Shown here: one piece after another, positions 34,224 to 46,060 of the stretch
Layout: each line of letters begins with the position of its first letter
Numbering within the stretch: position 1 is the first letter of the stretch
Source of the DNA: Berghia stephanieae
Lineage: Eukaryota; Mollusca; Gastropoda; Nudibranchia; Aeolidiidae
Direction: 5' to 3'
NCBI GenBank assembly: GCA_034508935.3
Contig: CM067443.1
Coordinates: forward strand, 6,556,164 to 6,620,163
DNA: 64,000 nt
Program-made: the position numbers and the translations under genes
Notes under the pieces: generated by a model
Databases searched by the model: none
Told to the model about the DNA's origin: nothing
Seen by the model: only the letters and a program-made list of their open reading frames with translations

Positions 34224-34960
34224 AATTGAAAGAATCATACATTTTATATACTTAAACTGAATTAATAATGGATTTTATACAATCAAATTGAAAGAATCGT
34301 GGATTTTATACAAAAGAGAAAGTAGAAGAAGGAACATAATGAGTCGTAGGCAGTTCTGCATTCAGTTCTGGGTCGGGGAAGTCATGTCAGAGACTTGGCG
34401 AACTGTGTTCTACGCGGCGACCACATCTGGGTACGTTTTTATGAACGCCGACTAGCGCTTAGTCTCTGACTCTGACTTTGGTCAAGAACTTGAAAAAATA
34501 GGATTTTGTGTGAGCTGACCAAGCAAGTCCCAGACTAATTTCACGCACCTTCGGACTAAGTTTGGCCAAGTTTTAGTCATTTGCTGAGGCCGGACTTCAA
34601 GCTTATTATAGGTACTAAGATACATCCTAGCGTCGAAAAGACGCTAGATTGAGAGAGCTTCGATTCGGAAGAAATACGTCGGTTATGAATGGCAGAGGCA
34701 AAAAGTGTCCTGTTGCTATTGACACCGACTTTTAAAAAAAATGTAAGATAAGTGCAGATAGTCGAACGTACACATTTTTGTGAGTAAAATCTTTTAAAAA
34801 TCCCGAGTCTAATCGGGCTCGCAAGCTGCGAGTGAACAGAGACTCGAAGTCGAAGGGTTCGCTTCAAAGTACAACCAAAAAGAAAATATAGTGGGGACAA
34901 AATTTATTCTTCCGCATTGTAACTTGTAACTGACTGAAATAACGTGATTCATCAGTTGTT

Positions 34961-34995
<35 letters not shown>

Positions 34996-35209
34996 TTTTG
35001 TTTTGTTTTGTGTGTGTGTGTGTGTGTGTGTTCAATTTGTTTGAGTTGCATTAAACTTTCATTGGCATAAATATAGAATTATCAGTCGGCCATTGACCAT
35101 GGACCATTGTAGCCCGAATCGTAGTCTGATCAGTCGACAGTCAATATCACGTGATTTGATTCATCATGGCAAAAAAAAGTTCAAATATGAAACGGAACGA
35201 AAAATAATT
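34224..35209. other. gap with a cluster of short hairpins
   Basis: No gene. Perfect small hairpins: CTAGCGTC-GAAAA-GACGCTAG (about 34627-34647), CCCGA-GTCTAA-TCGGG and CTCGCA-AGC-TGCGAG back to back (about 34801-34832). A poly-T run (34961-34994) and (GT)n (35010-35030) follow. Whether the hairpins belong to a structured RNA or a MITE is unknown. Confidence 0.5.
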
Positions 35210-35332
35210 GCCTGAAAACTGATCCTTCAAATATCGTTGGATTTAAATGACCCTCATCTGATTCTTGGCGAAGTTTTTGCCAAGATGAGGGTTATTTAAA
35301 TCGATCGATAATGAAGGATGAGTTTTCTGACC
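35210..35332. mobile_element. G-family foldback MITE, copy 1
   Basis: The arms CTGAAAACTGATCCTTCAAA...TTTAAATGACCCTCATCT and AGATGAGGGTTATTTAAAT...GAAGGATGAGTTTTCTG are inverted repeats of about 47 bp around a short centre. Related arms lie at 37342-38145 and 47323-47415. Confidence 0.75.
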
Positions 35333-35934
<602 letters not shown>

Positions 35935-36278
35935 GTTCTATCAACACTAAATGGATATGTGGCCAAGGCTGTCCTGTTTCTACTTGTCGCTCATCAGCAG
36001 TGCATTCCAGTCACAGATTTTGGACACTTACTAAATTTAAACGGCATTGGGAAGCCCGGCATGAACAACTTGTCATGAAATATTTCTGTCCATCGTGCAA
36101 TTCTAGTCACAAAAGGAAGAATGACTTAGAGACACATTGCAGTCTGAAACACGGTTTGTCCAAGGATAGTGAAATGATTGGCATCCGCGTGGAATACGTG
36201 CCAAATGGTCAATTTGTTGACCCTTCGCCCCTGACATTTGATCAACTTACACGATGTCATGAAATGGAGTACCATTAA
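35935..36278 (+). CDS. alternative terminal exon 14: CPVSTC finger with long loop + C2H2 + FVDP tail
   Basis: Starts after TTTCTTCTACCAG with split codon N-GT, then 113 codons and TAA. The lead SINTKWICGQG replaces WxPGQ. Finger 1 is C12-P-V-S-T-C17, a 19-residue loop, H37-W-E-A-R-H42. Finger 2 is C51-x2-C54-x12-H67-x4-H72 with HKRKND. The tail is NGQFVDPSPLTF. It is a sister of exon 15, with the same 19-residue loop, the A-R-H ending and the FVDPSPLTF tail. The long loop may add DNA or protein contacts; that is inference. Confidence 0.87.
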
Positions 36279-36615
36279 TGATACACAATAAGGGAAAAGG
36301 ATTGACTCAAACGTATCATCAATCACTAAAGCCCATTTTCCGGAATGGAAAAAAAAAACCCATTAAAATTCGGACGCAGATATGTACAGATTTCAAAGAC
36401 AATGTAGATAGGTGCATCCGTTTAAAAAGCAAATCAAGTTAATTTAGGATTTGAGATTTGGTTGTATTGCATTAGTTTTTTGTTTCTGTTTTCAAACGCC
36501 TTTGTAGTTTTAACACAACATTTTAAAAACTCATAAACGTATTAGACGTCTATCTGTGACACAGCAACTCGAAAGCAGCAATATACAATGACGTCACTAA
36601 GCAAGTTGATATTTT

Positions 36616-36617
<2 letters not shown>

Positions 36618-36696
<79 letters not shown>
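36618..36696. repeat. (GA)n microsatellite
   Basis: About 78 bases of GA with one interruption. Confidence 0.95.
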
Positions 36697-36698
<2 letters not shown>

Positions 36699-37341
36699 AC
36701 GACTCCTCCCGTATTATTTGTAACGTTTTAATGGATATAAATGAATGATGAAAAAAAATTGCGGCTAATAGTTTCTGCTCTGGATCATAAAGAAAAGAAA
36801 AAAGTAAATTTGCATCAATTCGAAATTTACTTATTTTACGTATAAGGCGCACATATTGGCAGGCCTGATAACTGAATGCCAAAATGCGCCAGTTTAACAT
36901 CGTTGTAATGGACAATATTTTCGTTATTTAGAAAGTTTCCATTACAACAATGATCCCATACTTATTCAGTGTTATCAGACCTTCAAATAAGTACATGTTT
37001 ACATGTGGTCGAGGCGATTTTAGTACACACATGGTGCATTCTCTTACTGAAATTCCGTTATCACCATACTGTCATACACAAGAGAGAAAGGAAAAAGGAG
37101 AAAAAATTGGAGATGCGTAATAAGCAAAATTCGCAATGGTATTCTCATGTTATTTTCCAAAGCGCATTAAAAAAAAAAAGCTAATGGCTCCTTACTTGGA
37201 ATGTCTTCACTCGATTTTGATCAGAAACAATCTCGTTTCCCCATCAAGCACCATCATCAACCTGGTCTGTCCATTTTTTCAACAAGTTAACTTCCTACCT
37301 CTAGTAATAAAAGCACTTGTTTAATAATTTGGCCAGAACAC
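36697..37341. other. gap with nothing recognised
   Basis: No gene or clear repeat. Purine-rich in part. Confidence 0.35.
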
Positions 37342-38145
37342 GCGTCCTTCAAGTATCGATCCATTTAAGGGCCCTCTTCTTCTTCTTCCAGTGTCATCTC
37401 ATGGGTTGAGGTCGACTTGAAATGACACGCCAATCTTTCTTGTTGACGGCTTGCTGACTGCATTCGGCTGCCGACAATCCTGTCCATGTCCTCACATCAT
37501 CTATCCAAGTTCTTGCTGGCCTGCCTCTTCCTCTTTTCCCCTCAACTCTACCCTCAAGAATGTCCTTGTTGACAGTTTGATGGCGTCTTAGATGTCCAAA
37601 ATACCTTAGTTTTCTTGTTTTTATTACTTTCATTAGGGTCGGTCTGATATCAAGGATGTCACAGACTTCTTGATTTGTTTTCTTTTCTTTCCAACTGATT
37701 TTTCCAAGGCGACGGAAAGTCCACATTTCAAAGGCCTCAATTCTTTTCTCTATTTGTTTGTTCAAGGTCCATGTTCAAGGTCAGTTCTGAGCCGTAGAGA
37801 AGTGCTGAGTGGACATAACATTTGAGTATTCTATTCTCGTTTTCATCTGCGTTTGTTGCGAAGTTAAAATGTTATTCAGTTGGCTGAACCTCGACTTAGC
37901 TATAGCAATCCTGTTTTTCACTTCCAGCTCATTCTTTCCGTTGTTGGTCACTGTCTGTCCAAGATATTTAAAAGAATCTACTTGGTAAAAACTCTCAAGC
38001 CGGGGACTTCGCAAATGACTCTCATCTTGGCAAAAACACTCTCAAACCTGGGACTTCATGAGATCCCAAGTTTGATAGTTTTTACTAAGATGAAGGTCAT
38101 TTAAATGGATCGATTATTGAAGGACAATTTTTCAGGCCAAATCTT
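37342..38145. mobile_element. G-family element interrupted by a LINE fragment
   Basis: Left arm GTCCTTCAAGTATCGATCCATTTAA (37345 on) and right arm GGTCATTTAAATGGATCGATTATTGAAGGAC (about 38093-38123, written here as one inverted arm). Between them lies minus-strand LINE sequence, then two slightly different copies of a CAAAAAC-TCTCAARCCKGGGACTTC segment. Confidence 0.65.
37383..38025 (-). mobile_element. 5'-truncated LINE reverse-transcriptase end
   Basis: On the minus strand: VDSFKYLGQTVTNNGK, EVKNRIAIAKSRFSQLNN, then after a frame change MWTFRRLGKISWKEKKTN, KLRYFGHLRRHQTV, GRGRPARTWIDDVRTWTG, ending DWRVISSRPQP. This is the C-terminal part of a non-LTR retrotransposon polyprotein (KYLG block, RYFGHxxR, GRGRPxxTW). 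The frame is interrupted and the 5' part is absent. Confidence 0.8.
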
Positions 38146-38449
38146 TAAATACTTGTCTTCCTTTAGTTGGACAATTGTCGGGTTAAAGCGGACTCAGAAA
38201 CTGCTAAGTTGAGACACGATTATACCAAACAATACTTGAAAAATAATACTCAAGTGGATCTGACAATTTTATACCCGGTGTTTTGAGTGCAACTTGGGGC
38301 AAAATGGGAATAGTTCTAGCTAAAACTGACAAGACCAATAGATTTTCCGTGTCACGTTCGAAAGCGAGTCACGTTACACTTAATAATGATAAAATGCGAA
38401 ACCATTTCGATATTGGTTCTTTTTTATGTCATTGTTTTCTTATTTGTTC
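38146..38449. other. gap with nothing recognised
   Basis: About 300 bases between the G element and the A7 copy. No motif is seen. Confidence 0.3.
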
Positions 38450-38972
38450 ACTTGGGGCGGGATCTTTTCATCTCTTGTGGCAGTAGGTAGTTCACACTTT
38501 TAGTGTCTTCTGTCCCCCATTATATGTTTCCTTATCCCCTCTTGCTCTCTACCTTTGTTTTTTTTTTTTTTTTTTTTTTTTTTTTATTGAGATATGTATC
38601 TCGGGGTTTTTTTTTCCACGCGTCCTGACTGAAAGGGAATCAGTCAAATGAAATGTATAGTTCCTTTGATTTTTTATTTTAAAAAAAAAATTGAGAGATG
38701 ATTATAAATTTTCCTAGTAAATCATCCTTAAGGCATGTATTTAGTTTTTAATAGTTTATTATACTATGTGCGTATCTGAGGGTATCCTTTAAAGTAGAGA
38801 GATCATTCGCTTGTCTCAGGATGGGACTTTTAGATACCGCCAAACTTGGCATATTGCTCTTGGAAGAACAACATGGTCTTATTCTCTCGTGCTTTTAACC
38901 TCAGACTTTCAACTTTTCCCCCATCTTCCTTTTTATTGGCGCACACCTGTACCAAGAGTGTCACGTGGTTAG
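38450..38972 (+). mobile_element. A7: diverged A-family copy
   Basis: Collinear with A1 from GGGCGGGATCTTTTC to the TTTTTATTGGCGC stem, but diverged and enlarged by a T-run (38560-38586). The 3' tail is cut off where A8 begins. Confidence 0.65.
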
Positions 38973-39755
38973 GGTCTTCTGATCTCCCATGGTGGGCAGG
39001 CGGTCACTTGCTCTTCTATCCCCCATATCTGTTTTCCTTTCCCCATGTCAGTCACACTCTGTCTTAATTCTGGATTGGGATTGCTTGTTAATTTCCAGGC
39101 GGCTATCATTAACTGGGAGGGAGACAGTCAAATGTATAGTACCCTTTTTGAGAGATGTGGTTTCTCCCCCTTGTAAATCACCTCCCTATTACTGTTACTG
39201 TTATGTTCCATTTTATAACTATTAGTTTTGAATACTGTATATTGTACTTTGAGTGTATCCTTACTAGCAGGATCCTTTGCATATGCCTGGGTGGGACTGT
39301 TATGTAGTGTCAAGATTTGCACATCGGTTGATCGCTCGTTGAATCTTCTGATCCTTATTTGATCCAGTTCCCTTTGTCTTCGAACAGAGACCAACTGTCC
39401 TAATAAAATCGGGACTGTCCTGATTTGGCAATCTGGAGAAGAAAAAAGGATTGTTTATATTTATGGAAATGATTTGTAGTATGCTATTTTGACTAGTAAA
39501 TTAAAACAAGGAACAGAACAAAGCTCTAAATCTAGATTATCTATATTGTTATATATAGTCCAAATGCTGTTTTGGGTCATCTCGATATTAGGATGCATCG
39601 TTTTCACTCTTTCAAATGTTGATTGCTATGTCCTCGTTTTTCTTCGGTGCTTTTAACTTCAGATCCACAACTTTCTTCTACCCTATTCCTTTCTATTGGC
39701 GCTGAAATGACCGGATAGTGTCGCAAGCGCCGTAAAAACCCATAAAAACAAACAG
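38973..39755 (+). mobile_element. A8: A-family copy interrupted by an H repeat
   Basis: Starts GGGTCTTCTGATCTCCCATGG and ends with GGCGCTGAAATGACCGG...AAGCGCCGTAAAAACCC. A roughly 250-bp H-family segment (39383-39634) sits in the middle, with GTCTTCG / GTCCTCG at its borders. Confidence 0.75.
39383..39634. repeat. H-family repeat, copy 2 (inside A8)
   Basis: Matches 17462-17668. Begins near ACCAACTGTCCTAATAAAATC and ends near AAATGTTGATTGCTATGTCC. No coding content. Confidence 0.65.
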
Positions 39756-40189
39756 ACTGCCACACGTGCCTTAATAACCCTAAAAACGAACAAGGAATCA
39801 TAAACTGTTCAGACACGAAACGTTTTTATAGTTTGTGGTCAATTTGGTGATATAAATAAGGGGTGTAAACTACACTATCTTGTTCTGACAACTTTATGTT
39901 ACTTTTACCAGTAAACTCTTACTTCTATTTAAAGTCTGAGATTTGAGATGTTTTAAAATTTAAGATTGAGGGGGAAAATGATTTTGAAATGTGTTGTGTC
40001 AGAGTCAGAGTGCGACGGTGCTGCCTTTTGTATCTCTAAACTGAGAGATTGTTTTATGATATTGCGAGTTATTAAAACTGTTGATGAATGTTATGTTTTG
40101 TTTCTTTTTCTTTTCTTTTCTTTCTTGTTGTTGTTATTGTTGTTGTCGTTTTTAAAATTAATTTTTTTTTTTTTTTTTTTTGTTTCGAA
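39756..40189. other. gap with nothing recognised
   Basis: Directly after the A8 tail comes a second CCTTAATAACCCTAAAAACGAAC string. Then AT-rich sequence and T-runs lead into the microsatellite at 40190. Confidence 0.35.
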
Positions 40190-40516
<327 letters not shown>

Positions 40517-40593
40517 TTTCTCGTACTGTCAAAGTGGTATAATTTCATGTCTTCTACTCACTCGGTTCTCTTTATGTTATTGTGATTGTTTAA

Positions 40594-40999
40594 GGTGGGT
40601 CACGATCTCTCATGGTTGGCGGAGAGGTAATTCTTGTTGTCTTCCATACCCCTATGTATTATGCTTTCCCTTTTCATTTTGATTTCTGTCCTTGTCTTGG
40701 AATGGGATGACTTGATCAGGGCGGAGTCCTTGACTGAGTGGGAAATTCCTTGCAAATCACCTCTTTGTTATGCATCATTAAGGGCCCGTGCTTGCGTCTG
40801 AATGGGACTTTTAGGTGGTCTCAATCTAGGCTCATTGGTAGTTTGTTCTTGAATTCTACTAGTTCCTTATTTGAACCAGTCTTACTTTTTTTTGTCGGTG
40901 CTTATAATCTTAAATCTTTATTTTTTTTCTACCATCCTATCTTCTTCCGTTGTGTTCCAAGAGTGTCCCAAGCGCCGTAAAACATTTAAAAACAAACAA
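40594..40999 (+). mobile_element. A9: A-family copy
   Basis: From AAGGTGGGTCACGATCTCTC to GTCCCAAGCGCCGTAAAACATTTAAAAAC and AAAC repeats, with internal deletions relative to A1. Confidence 0.7.
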
Positions 41000-41370
41000 A
41001 CAAATTGCGATTTTAAGGGATTCGCTATCGTGTTTGTCACCTCACTCAGGTTTGTTTTAAATGATATTGGACTACTTTTAAGATCGAAACAATTAAAAAA
41101 CTAAATTGTCGATAAGAAGACAGACAAAAGGCTAAGAAATTAGGTTTATTTGAAACCTTTTCCCCCCAGACATGTTTTCATCTTAGGAAGTATATTCAAA
41201 TGTAATTGTTTTGATCTTTTATGATGCACAAGTGGATTGCAACGTTAAATATGAAAATATCATTTCATATGCTCGCCAAAACATTGATGTTAAACTTTAT
41301 AAATTACGTCATACATGAATGAAATAAGGCATCCGATTTGACACAGTCCATACGTCGTCTCTTCTTCCAG
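41000..41370. other. gap before exon 15
   Basis: AT-rich. The last bases (TTTGACACAGTCCATACG, then TCTCTTCTTCCAG) match the region before exon 14. Confidence 0.5.
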
Positions 41371-41714
41371 GTTCTAGTTCTAACACACTGTGGTCAATTG
41401 GTCAAGGCTGTCCAGTTCGAAACTGCCGATCATCATCAGTGATTGGCCAGCACAACTTCGGGTCCCTAGCTATATTCAAAAGACACTGGAAAGCTCGACA
41501 CGAACCATACGTCATCAAATTCTGTTGTCCCTTGTGCCACTCTAGCCTCAAACGGAGAAGTGACCTGGACTACCATTATCGGACAAAACATGGTGTGACC
41601 AAATCAAGCGAAATGGTTTGCAGCCGCAAAAGCCGAGAACGAAATGCTCAGTTTGTTGACCCCTCACCCCTGACGTTTGAACAAGTCACCGGATACCATT
41701 GGCTCTTAGATTAA
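41371..41714 (+). CDS. alternative terminal exon 15: CPVRNC finger with long loop + C2H2 + FVDP tail
   Basis: Starts after CTCTTCTTCCAG with split codon N-GT, then 113 codons and TAA. The lead SSSNTLWSIGQG keeps the Trp and GQG of the family. Finger 1 is C13-P-V-R-N-C18, 19-residue loop, H38-W-K-A-R-H43. Finger 2 is C52-x2-C55-x12-H68-x4-H73 with LKRRSD. The tail NAQFVDPSPLTFEQVTG is the closest to that of exon 14. Intron similarity upstream shows that exons 14 and 15 arose by duplication of a block larger than the exon. A third, decayed member lies at 43117. Confidence 0.88.
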
Positions 41715-41779
41715 TAGTTTGCTCCCAGTGATTATATTCAGCCATCAGATTCCTAGTTACCAATATCAATATCACTGCC

Positions 41780-41905
41780 AGTATAAGATTCTTGAACTCC
41801 TGCGATTGGAATTTTGATCAAGTTCCCATTGCTGCTGCTCGACCTTGGGAGCGCGCGTTGGGGACGAGTTCGAAATTTCAAACGCAGGAGACTTCCTGGA
41901 TGCTT
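41780..41905. mobile_element. I-family foldback MITE, copy 2
   Basis: Shares GCGCGTTGGGRAC, GTTCGAAWTTC and CAAACGCAGGAG with 15448-15588 and is likewise self-complementary (ACTCCTGCGATTGGAA against TTTCAAACGCAGGAG). Confidence 0.65.
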
Positions 41906-41974
41906 TGATTATACCTCTCCAATGACCTCACTATTTCTTATAAAAACTATTCGTTCAGCGATTGGTTCTCGAAA

Positions 41975-42120
41975 TACAGTCATCACTCCAGCACGGTTTC
42001 CTCGAACTGATTTGAATATCCCGAATTTTTTCCCTATTATTCTTTGTTATAATTCCATTCGTTCCTCGAACATTTTTTTTATACCTCGAACACGGTTTCC
42101 TCGAACTAATTTCACCAAAG
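41975..42120. repeat. F-family repeat, best copy
   Basis: ACTCCAGCACGGTTTCCTCG...AACTGATTTGAATATCCCGAA, a T-rich centre with TTATTCTTTGTTATAATTCC, then CTCGAACACGGTTTCCTCGA and ACTAATTTCACC. This inner motif occurs twice in one copy. Probably MITE-like. Confidence 0.6.
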
Positions 42121-42236
42121 TAAGAAAAAACAACAACATCCCGGTGATTTCGACCACTGATGACTCATTGGTGATATTGACAATTATTTATGTGTGTATC
42201 GTGTGTATCTATCTACACTGCATGTGTGTGCATCAT

Positions 42237-42470
<234 letters not shown>

Positions 42471-42639
42471 TATTGACTCTTTTAGGCACCTCTAGTTTTT
42501 GTGTGTATAATACACATGCAGACACCCAAAGCGCTCACACACCCCATCGCCATTTCGCATAAGACACCTCTGACTTTTTCTTATCACTTCGCCATTAGTG
42601 CTGATGGTTGGCTACGGTAAATGAATGTTGTGATGCACT

Positions 42640-42641
42640 CC

Positions 42642-42686
<45 letters not shown>

Positions 42687-42925
42687 ACTTGTAACATACC
42701 AATAAGGTAAATAACAATAAAGTTCCCTTTAATCATCCTCATGCGGAAATTTGAGTTAGAAATAGGTGGTTTGATGACGGCCACTTAACACGGTGGATAT
42801 TCGAACTAATAATAATACAGTTCCCTGTATTCATCCTCAAGCGGAAATTTGAGCTGGAATGAAGTGGATATTCGAATTAGGTATCTTTCAGGTGCGAGGC
42901 AAAGATCATACTGCTGAGCCACACA
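42640..42925 (-). mobile_element. (AC)n and decayed minus-strand SINE pieces
   Basis: A roughly 38-base AC repeat (42643-42681) is followed by two related blocks (CCTCATGCGGAAATTTGAGTT and CCTCAAGCGGAAATTTGAGCT). The second ends with GGTGCGAGGCAAAGATCATA, then CTGCTGAGCCACAC, matching the tRNA-like minus-strand head at 25835-25975. Confidence 0.5.
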
Positions 42926-43116
42926 GTTTCCTCGAACATTTTTGTATGTACCGAGGATTCGAGGAAGTCGTGCTGGAATGTACATTGTGTCACGAGTAAA
43001 GTGGTATTACTTATTGTTCGTACCTCGGGGTTGTTGGTTTATATGACTTTATTCTACCGTCGGTTTTCTTCAGGTTTTCTTCAGGTGCATTTGCAGGTAT
43101 ATTTTGTATTTCCAGG

Positions 43117-43400
43117 TGATGTCTTCCGAAGTTTCTAGAACAGTGGTCAAGGGTTTTCCAGTAAACGATTGTCCGTCCGGAATTTCACGCTTCAAATGTA
43201 GTCTTAACTTTCACTGAGAAAACCAAACATAAGCCATACTGTTACTGTGTCACACGTGATGTATGACTGAGCGAAAATACTCGCTGAAGAGCTCTTTCTC
43301 GAAATACGGGCAGTAATGGAGGTAGATAAGAGCCGTTTGGTCCAGGATAGGAACAAATACATACACAGTGTGTACATTGATCCTACCAGACACCTTTGAT
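43117..43400 (+). pseudogene. decayed zinc-finger exon of the exon 14/15 sub-family
   Basis: After TGTATTTCCAG the sequence keeps the outline of exon 15: GGTCAAGGGTTTTCCAGTAA (GQG-F-PV, with the first Cys changed to Phe), NDC, then RFK, CACTGA where HW is expected, CATAAGCCATACTGTT against CACGAACCATACGTCA, a shortened finger 2, and YIDPT with CTT-TGA-TTT at 43373-43396. Stops, a lost Cys and internal deletions rule out function. It lies 1.4 kb after exon 15, consistent with a tandem duplicate that later decayed. Confidence 0.72.
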
Positions 43401-44096
43401 TTTTGTGACCTGACTCCTGTCCGATATCCCACCGTTAGTCTTTTGAGCGTGCCTTTCATTTTTGGAACCGCTGTTTCGGGAAGAGTAATTTTTTAGAACT
43501 TAAAAACAATATGGCTATAGATGGTTAGTTTCCTCAGGGAAGCCCCTTAATTTCCACACAGTGATAACAATTATATCGATTTCGTTATCTGGTGATCGGC
43601 CCTCAATCTTGTTTCTTAATTTTAAGTATTTCAAGTATTCTGAATAGTTATATCAGTTTTTTCTCTTACGTATTGGAGACTTCTTCGTCTCGTATGATGG
43701 TTGTTAGTATATATTAATTGAATACAGTGAAGTGCGTAGTGGTTTTGTTGCCGTTTTTCACTTTTTGATTTCTTTTTTTTTACACCCAATCCAAATTCAA
43801 TTCTCATTCGTGTGACATTATATCTTAAAATGTGGTATAGTATAATATGTGTCTTTGTATATCTTTTCCTGAGTTATTTCACTTGTTTCATTTTAAAATG
43901 TACTCAAAGGTCTCTTATTTTAGATTATTCGGTGAGTTTTTGCTTTTCTTCAAAGAAAAAAACCGAACGAAAAAAAAAAATTCTCCAGAGTTTTTATCTT
44001 CTTCTGATATAATAGTTGTAAAATCATTGATGTGTTTGTCAGTCCGAATGAATATCAAGTCTGACTTTACAGGGATATAATTTCTATTTCCCACAG
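43401..44096. other. gap before exon 16
   Basis: No gene is seen. It ends in TATTTCCCACAG, the acceptor of exon 16. There is a T-run at about 43772-43780 and an A-run at 43971-43980. Confidence 0.4.
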
Positions 44097-44398
44097 TTCC
44101 ACCCGACAACATCGACCCAAGATCCATGCATACGCCATGGCGACATCAGTCTATCGGGAGCGGTGCACGCTCTATAGCTTCTATATTTCACATGCGTAGC
44201 CCTCAAAAGAAGAATCTGGAATGTGAGATATGCCACAAGCGTCTTCCATCCAGACGGGAATACCTTGGTCATATGAATGGACGCCATCTCCACCAGAAAC
44301 CCTTCAAGTGTGAGAGGTGCGGCAAAGGCTTTGCTTACTACACCAGTCTCACTATGCACAAAAAGACTTGTCGGGTCACCAAGATGGGTTTCTATTAA
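44097..44398 (+). CDS. alternative terminal exon 16: classical C2H2 + C2HC finger pair
   Basis: Starts after TTCTATTTCCCACAG with split codon N-TT, then 99 codons and TAA. A 40-residue lead is rich in Ser, Arg and His. Finger 1 is C42-x2-C45-x12-H58-x4-H63. The linker LHQKPFK resembles the TGEKPFK of Krueppel-type proteins. Finger 2 is C71-x2-C74-x12-H87-x3-C91, ending in C like the exon at 583. There is no CPVxxC finger and no QFIDP tail. Together with exon 1 it shows that the bank mixes two kinds of DNA-binding tail behind the same splice phase. Confidence 0.84.
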
Positions 44399-44539
44399 AG
44401 CTCCGATTGCTTTTAAGTTGGCATCGTGCGTTGAGTTTTAGATCTTTAATTATACTAATGGAGAACCCACAATATTTGCGGAGAAATAACGGCTATTTGG
44501 AGCAGGCGATCATCTTTTATATTTATTATACTCTGTATT

Positions 44540-45010
44540 GTATTTTTAGATTTGCCGGTAATTCCGTATTCGATTATAAATATTTAACATTGGATTTACG
44601 GGACAATGTTGATCCCCAACCTTATTTTTTAAAAAGAATAGATTAGAAAGATTATTATTGCTTGATAGTATCAAGGGAGATTTAAATTTACGTCGTCAAT
44701 TTTTGTTGTGGATATGCTAGGATTGCGTAGAGTTAATTCTACTAGCAATGAAAATCAAGCGTCAAAAGGGACTGAGTATTACGACCTAGCTTCGTATTAA
44801 TTTGAGTCAACGGATGATAGAGTTAGTCCAAGTAAAAAGGTTTGCAAGTTACTCGTATATCAGTCTGTAAAAAATAATTTTATAACTTTTAGATTTGTCA
44901 ATAATTCTGTGCTCCATGGTAAAAAAAAATAAATTACATTGGCTGTTCAGAACAATGTTGATCCCCCACTTTTTTTTTTTTTTTTATAATAATAGATTTT
45001 AAAAAATATA
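44540..45010 (+). repeat. two-copy duplication with NVDP-like string
   Basis: About 44545-44640 and 44886-45005 share TTTAGATTTG, TAATTCYGT, TTACATTGG-like text and ACAATGTTGATCCCC. The shared part could be translated as N-V-D-P, like the family tail, but no fingers precede it and the frame context is poor. Possibly chance. Confidence 0.35.
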
Positions 45011-45235
45011 TCAGCTGCTTTCGATATTGCTCTTTTGATCAATTCTCGAATCACTTGCTTGAAATACCGTTATCTTGTGGATCAGTTATTGTGAATATTG
45101 ATGTTTTGCGTTTAGATAAAATACTCAAAACACCCGTCAGCCGGATATATCGTACCAACACTCAAAACTATGTGTAACATTGAACATTTGTCGTCTGATT
45201 ACTATAATTTAGTGATAAGTATCACAAATCACCAA
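45011..45235. other. gap with nothing recognised
   Basis: AT-rich; no motif is seen. Confidence 0.3.
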
Positions 45236-45440
45236 AAGGGGGCGAAGTGGTAGAGTGGTTTTTAGGCATTGCACTAACCTGGAAGGTCCCGGGTTCGAGC
45301 CCCGATTCAGGTGCCTTCGTTTGTATTTTTTCTTGGGCAAGATTATTAACCCCCAATTGGACAACATGGGTGATTCCCGTTGACATCAGACATCTTGTTT
45401 GATGGATTATTTATACTATTCCCTCATGGAATGCCTAGAC
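45236..45440 (+). mobile_element. tRNA-derived SINE
   Basis: GTGGTAGAGTGGTTTTTAGG (A-box-like) and GTCCCGGGTTCGAGCCCC (perfect B-box) are followed by CTTGGGCAAGATTATTAACC-CCCAATTGG, the post-tRNA core seen in many metazoan SINEs. The acceptor-stem halves do not pair, so it is not a working tRNA gene. Confidence 0.75.
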
Positions 45441-45954
45441 GACAGCATCTAATCAAACAATAGTGGAAGGGCGTAATTGAATATGAATCACCGAAATGGC
45501 CGTCTAAAAACAATAAAAAAAGAGCTGAGTGACGCCTTCATTCCTTCTATGTCCGATCTACGATACATTTTTTCCCGCGCTGTCCTTTATTTATTTATTT
45601 TATAAAACATTTCTCAGCTCAGAAATTTAATGCGACTAATATGCATAGTAAAGGAATAACGGTTGAGTTTGAATGAGGTGGACATTTCAGTTAGCCTAGT
45701 CTTAGTTTTTGTAATGCAGTTATTCTGATGGATTTTTATGATTTTCATTGACACTGATATCGATTGTTTGTATTCAATCGTGGAATAAATAGAGGTAAAG
45801 TAAGTGATTGGGGGGTTGGGGACCGAATGGTTTTCTTTTACCAAACTTGAATATTGTTTTGTATTTTAAGAAGGAAATATAGCGATAGCTTTTTAAACTA
45901 CTAAATATTTTTCATTTTTCTCTTTCTGATATTACTTTATTCGTCCACAAATAG
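45441..45954. other. gap with nothing recognised
   Basis: AT-rich, without domain or repeat. Confidence 0.35.
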
Positions 45955-46003
<49 letters not shown>

Positions 46004-46060
46004 ATAATGTGTGTGTGTGTGTGTGTGTGATGAGTTTGTATGTGTGTGTGTGTGTGTGTG
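45955..46060. repeat. (TA)n and (GT)n
   Basis: About 50 bases of TA-rich and about 50 bases of GT-rich microsatellite. Confidence 0.95.

Noticed and set aside
45236-45310. Possible tRNA gene
   Set aside because: Good A- and B-box-like strings, but no pairing acceptor stem, and a SINE core follows directly.
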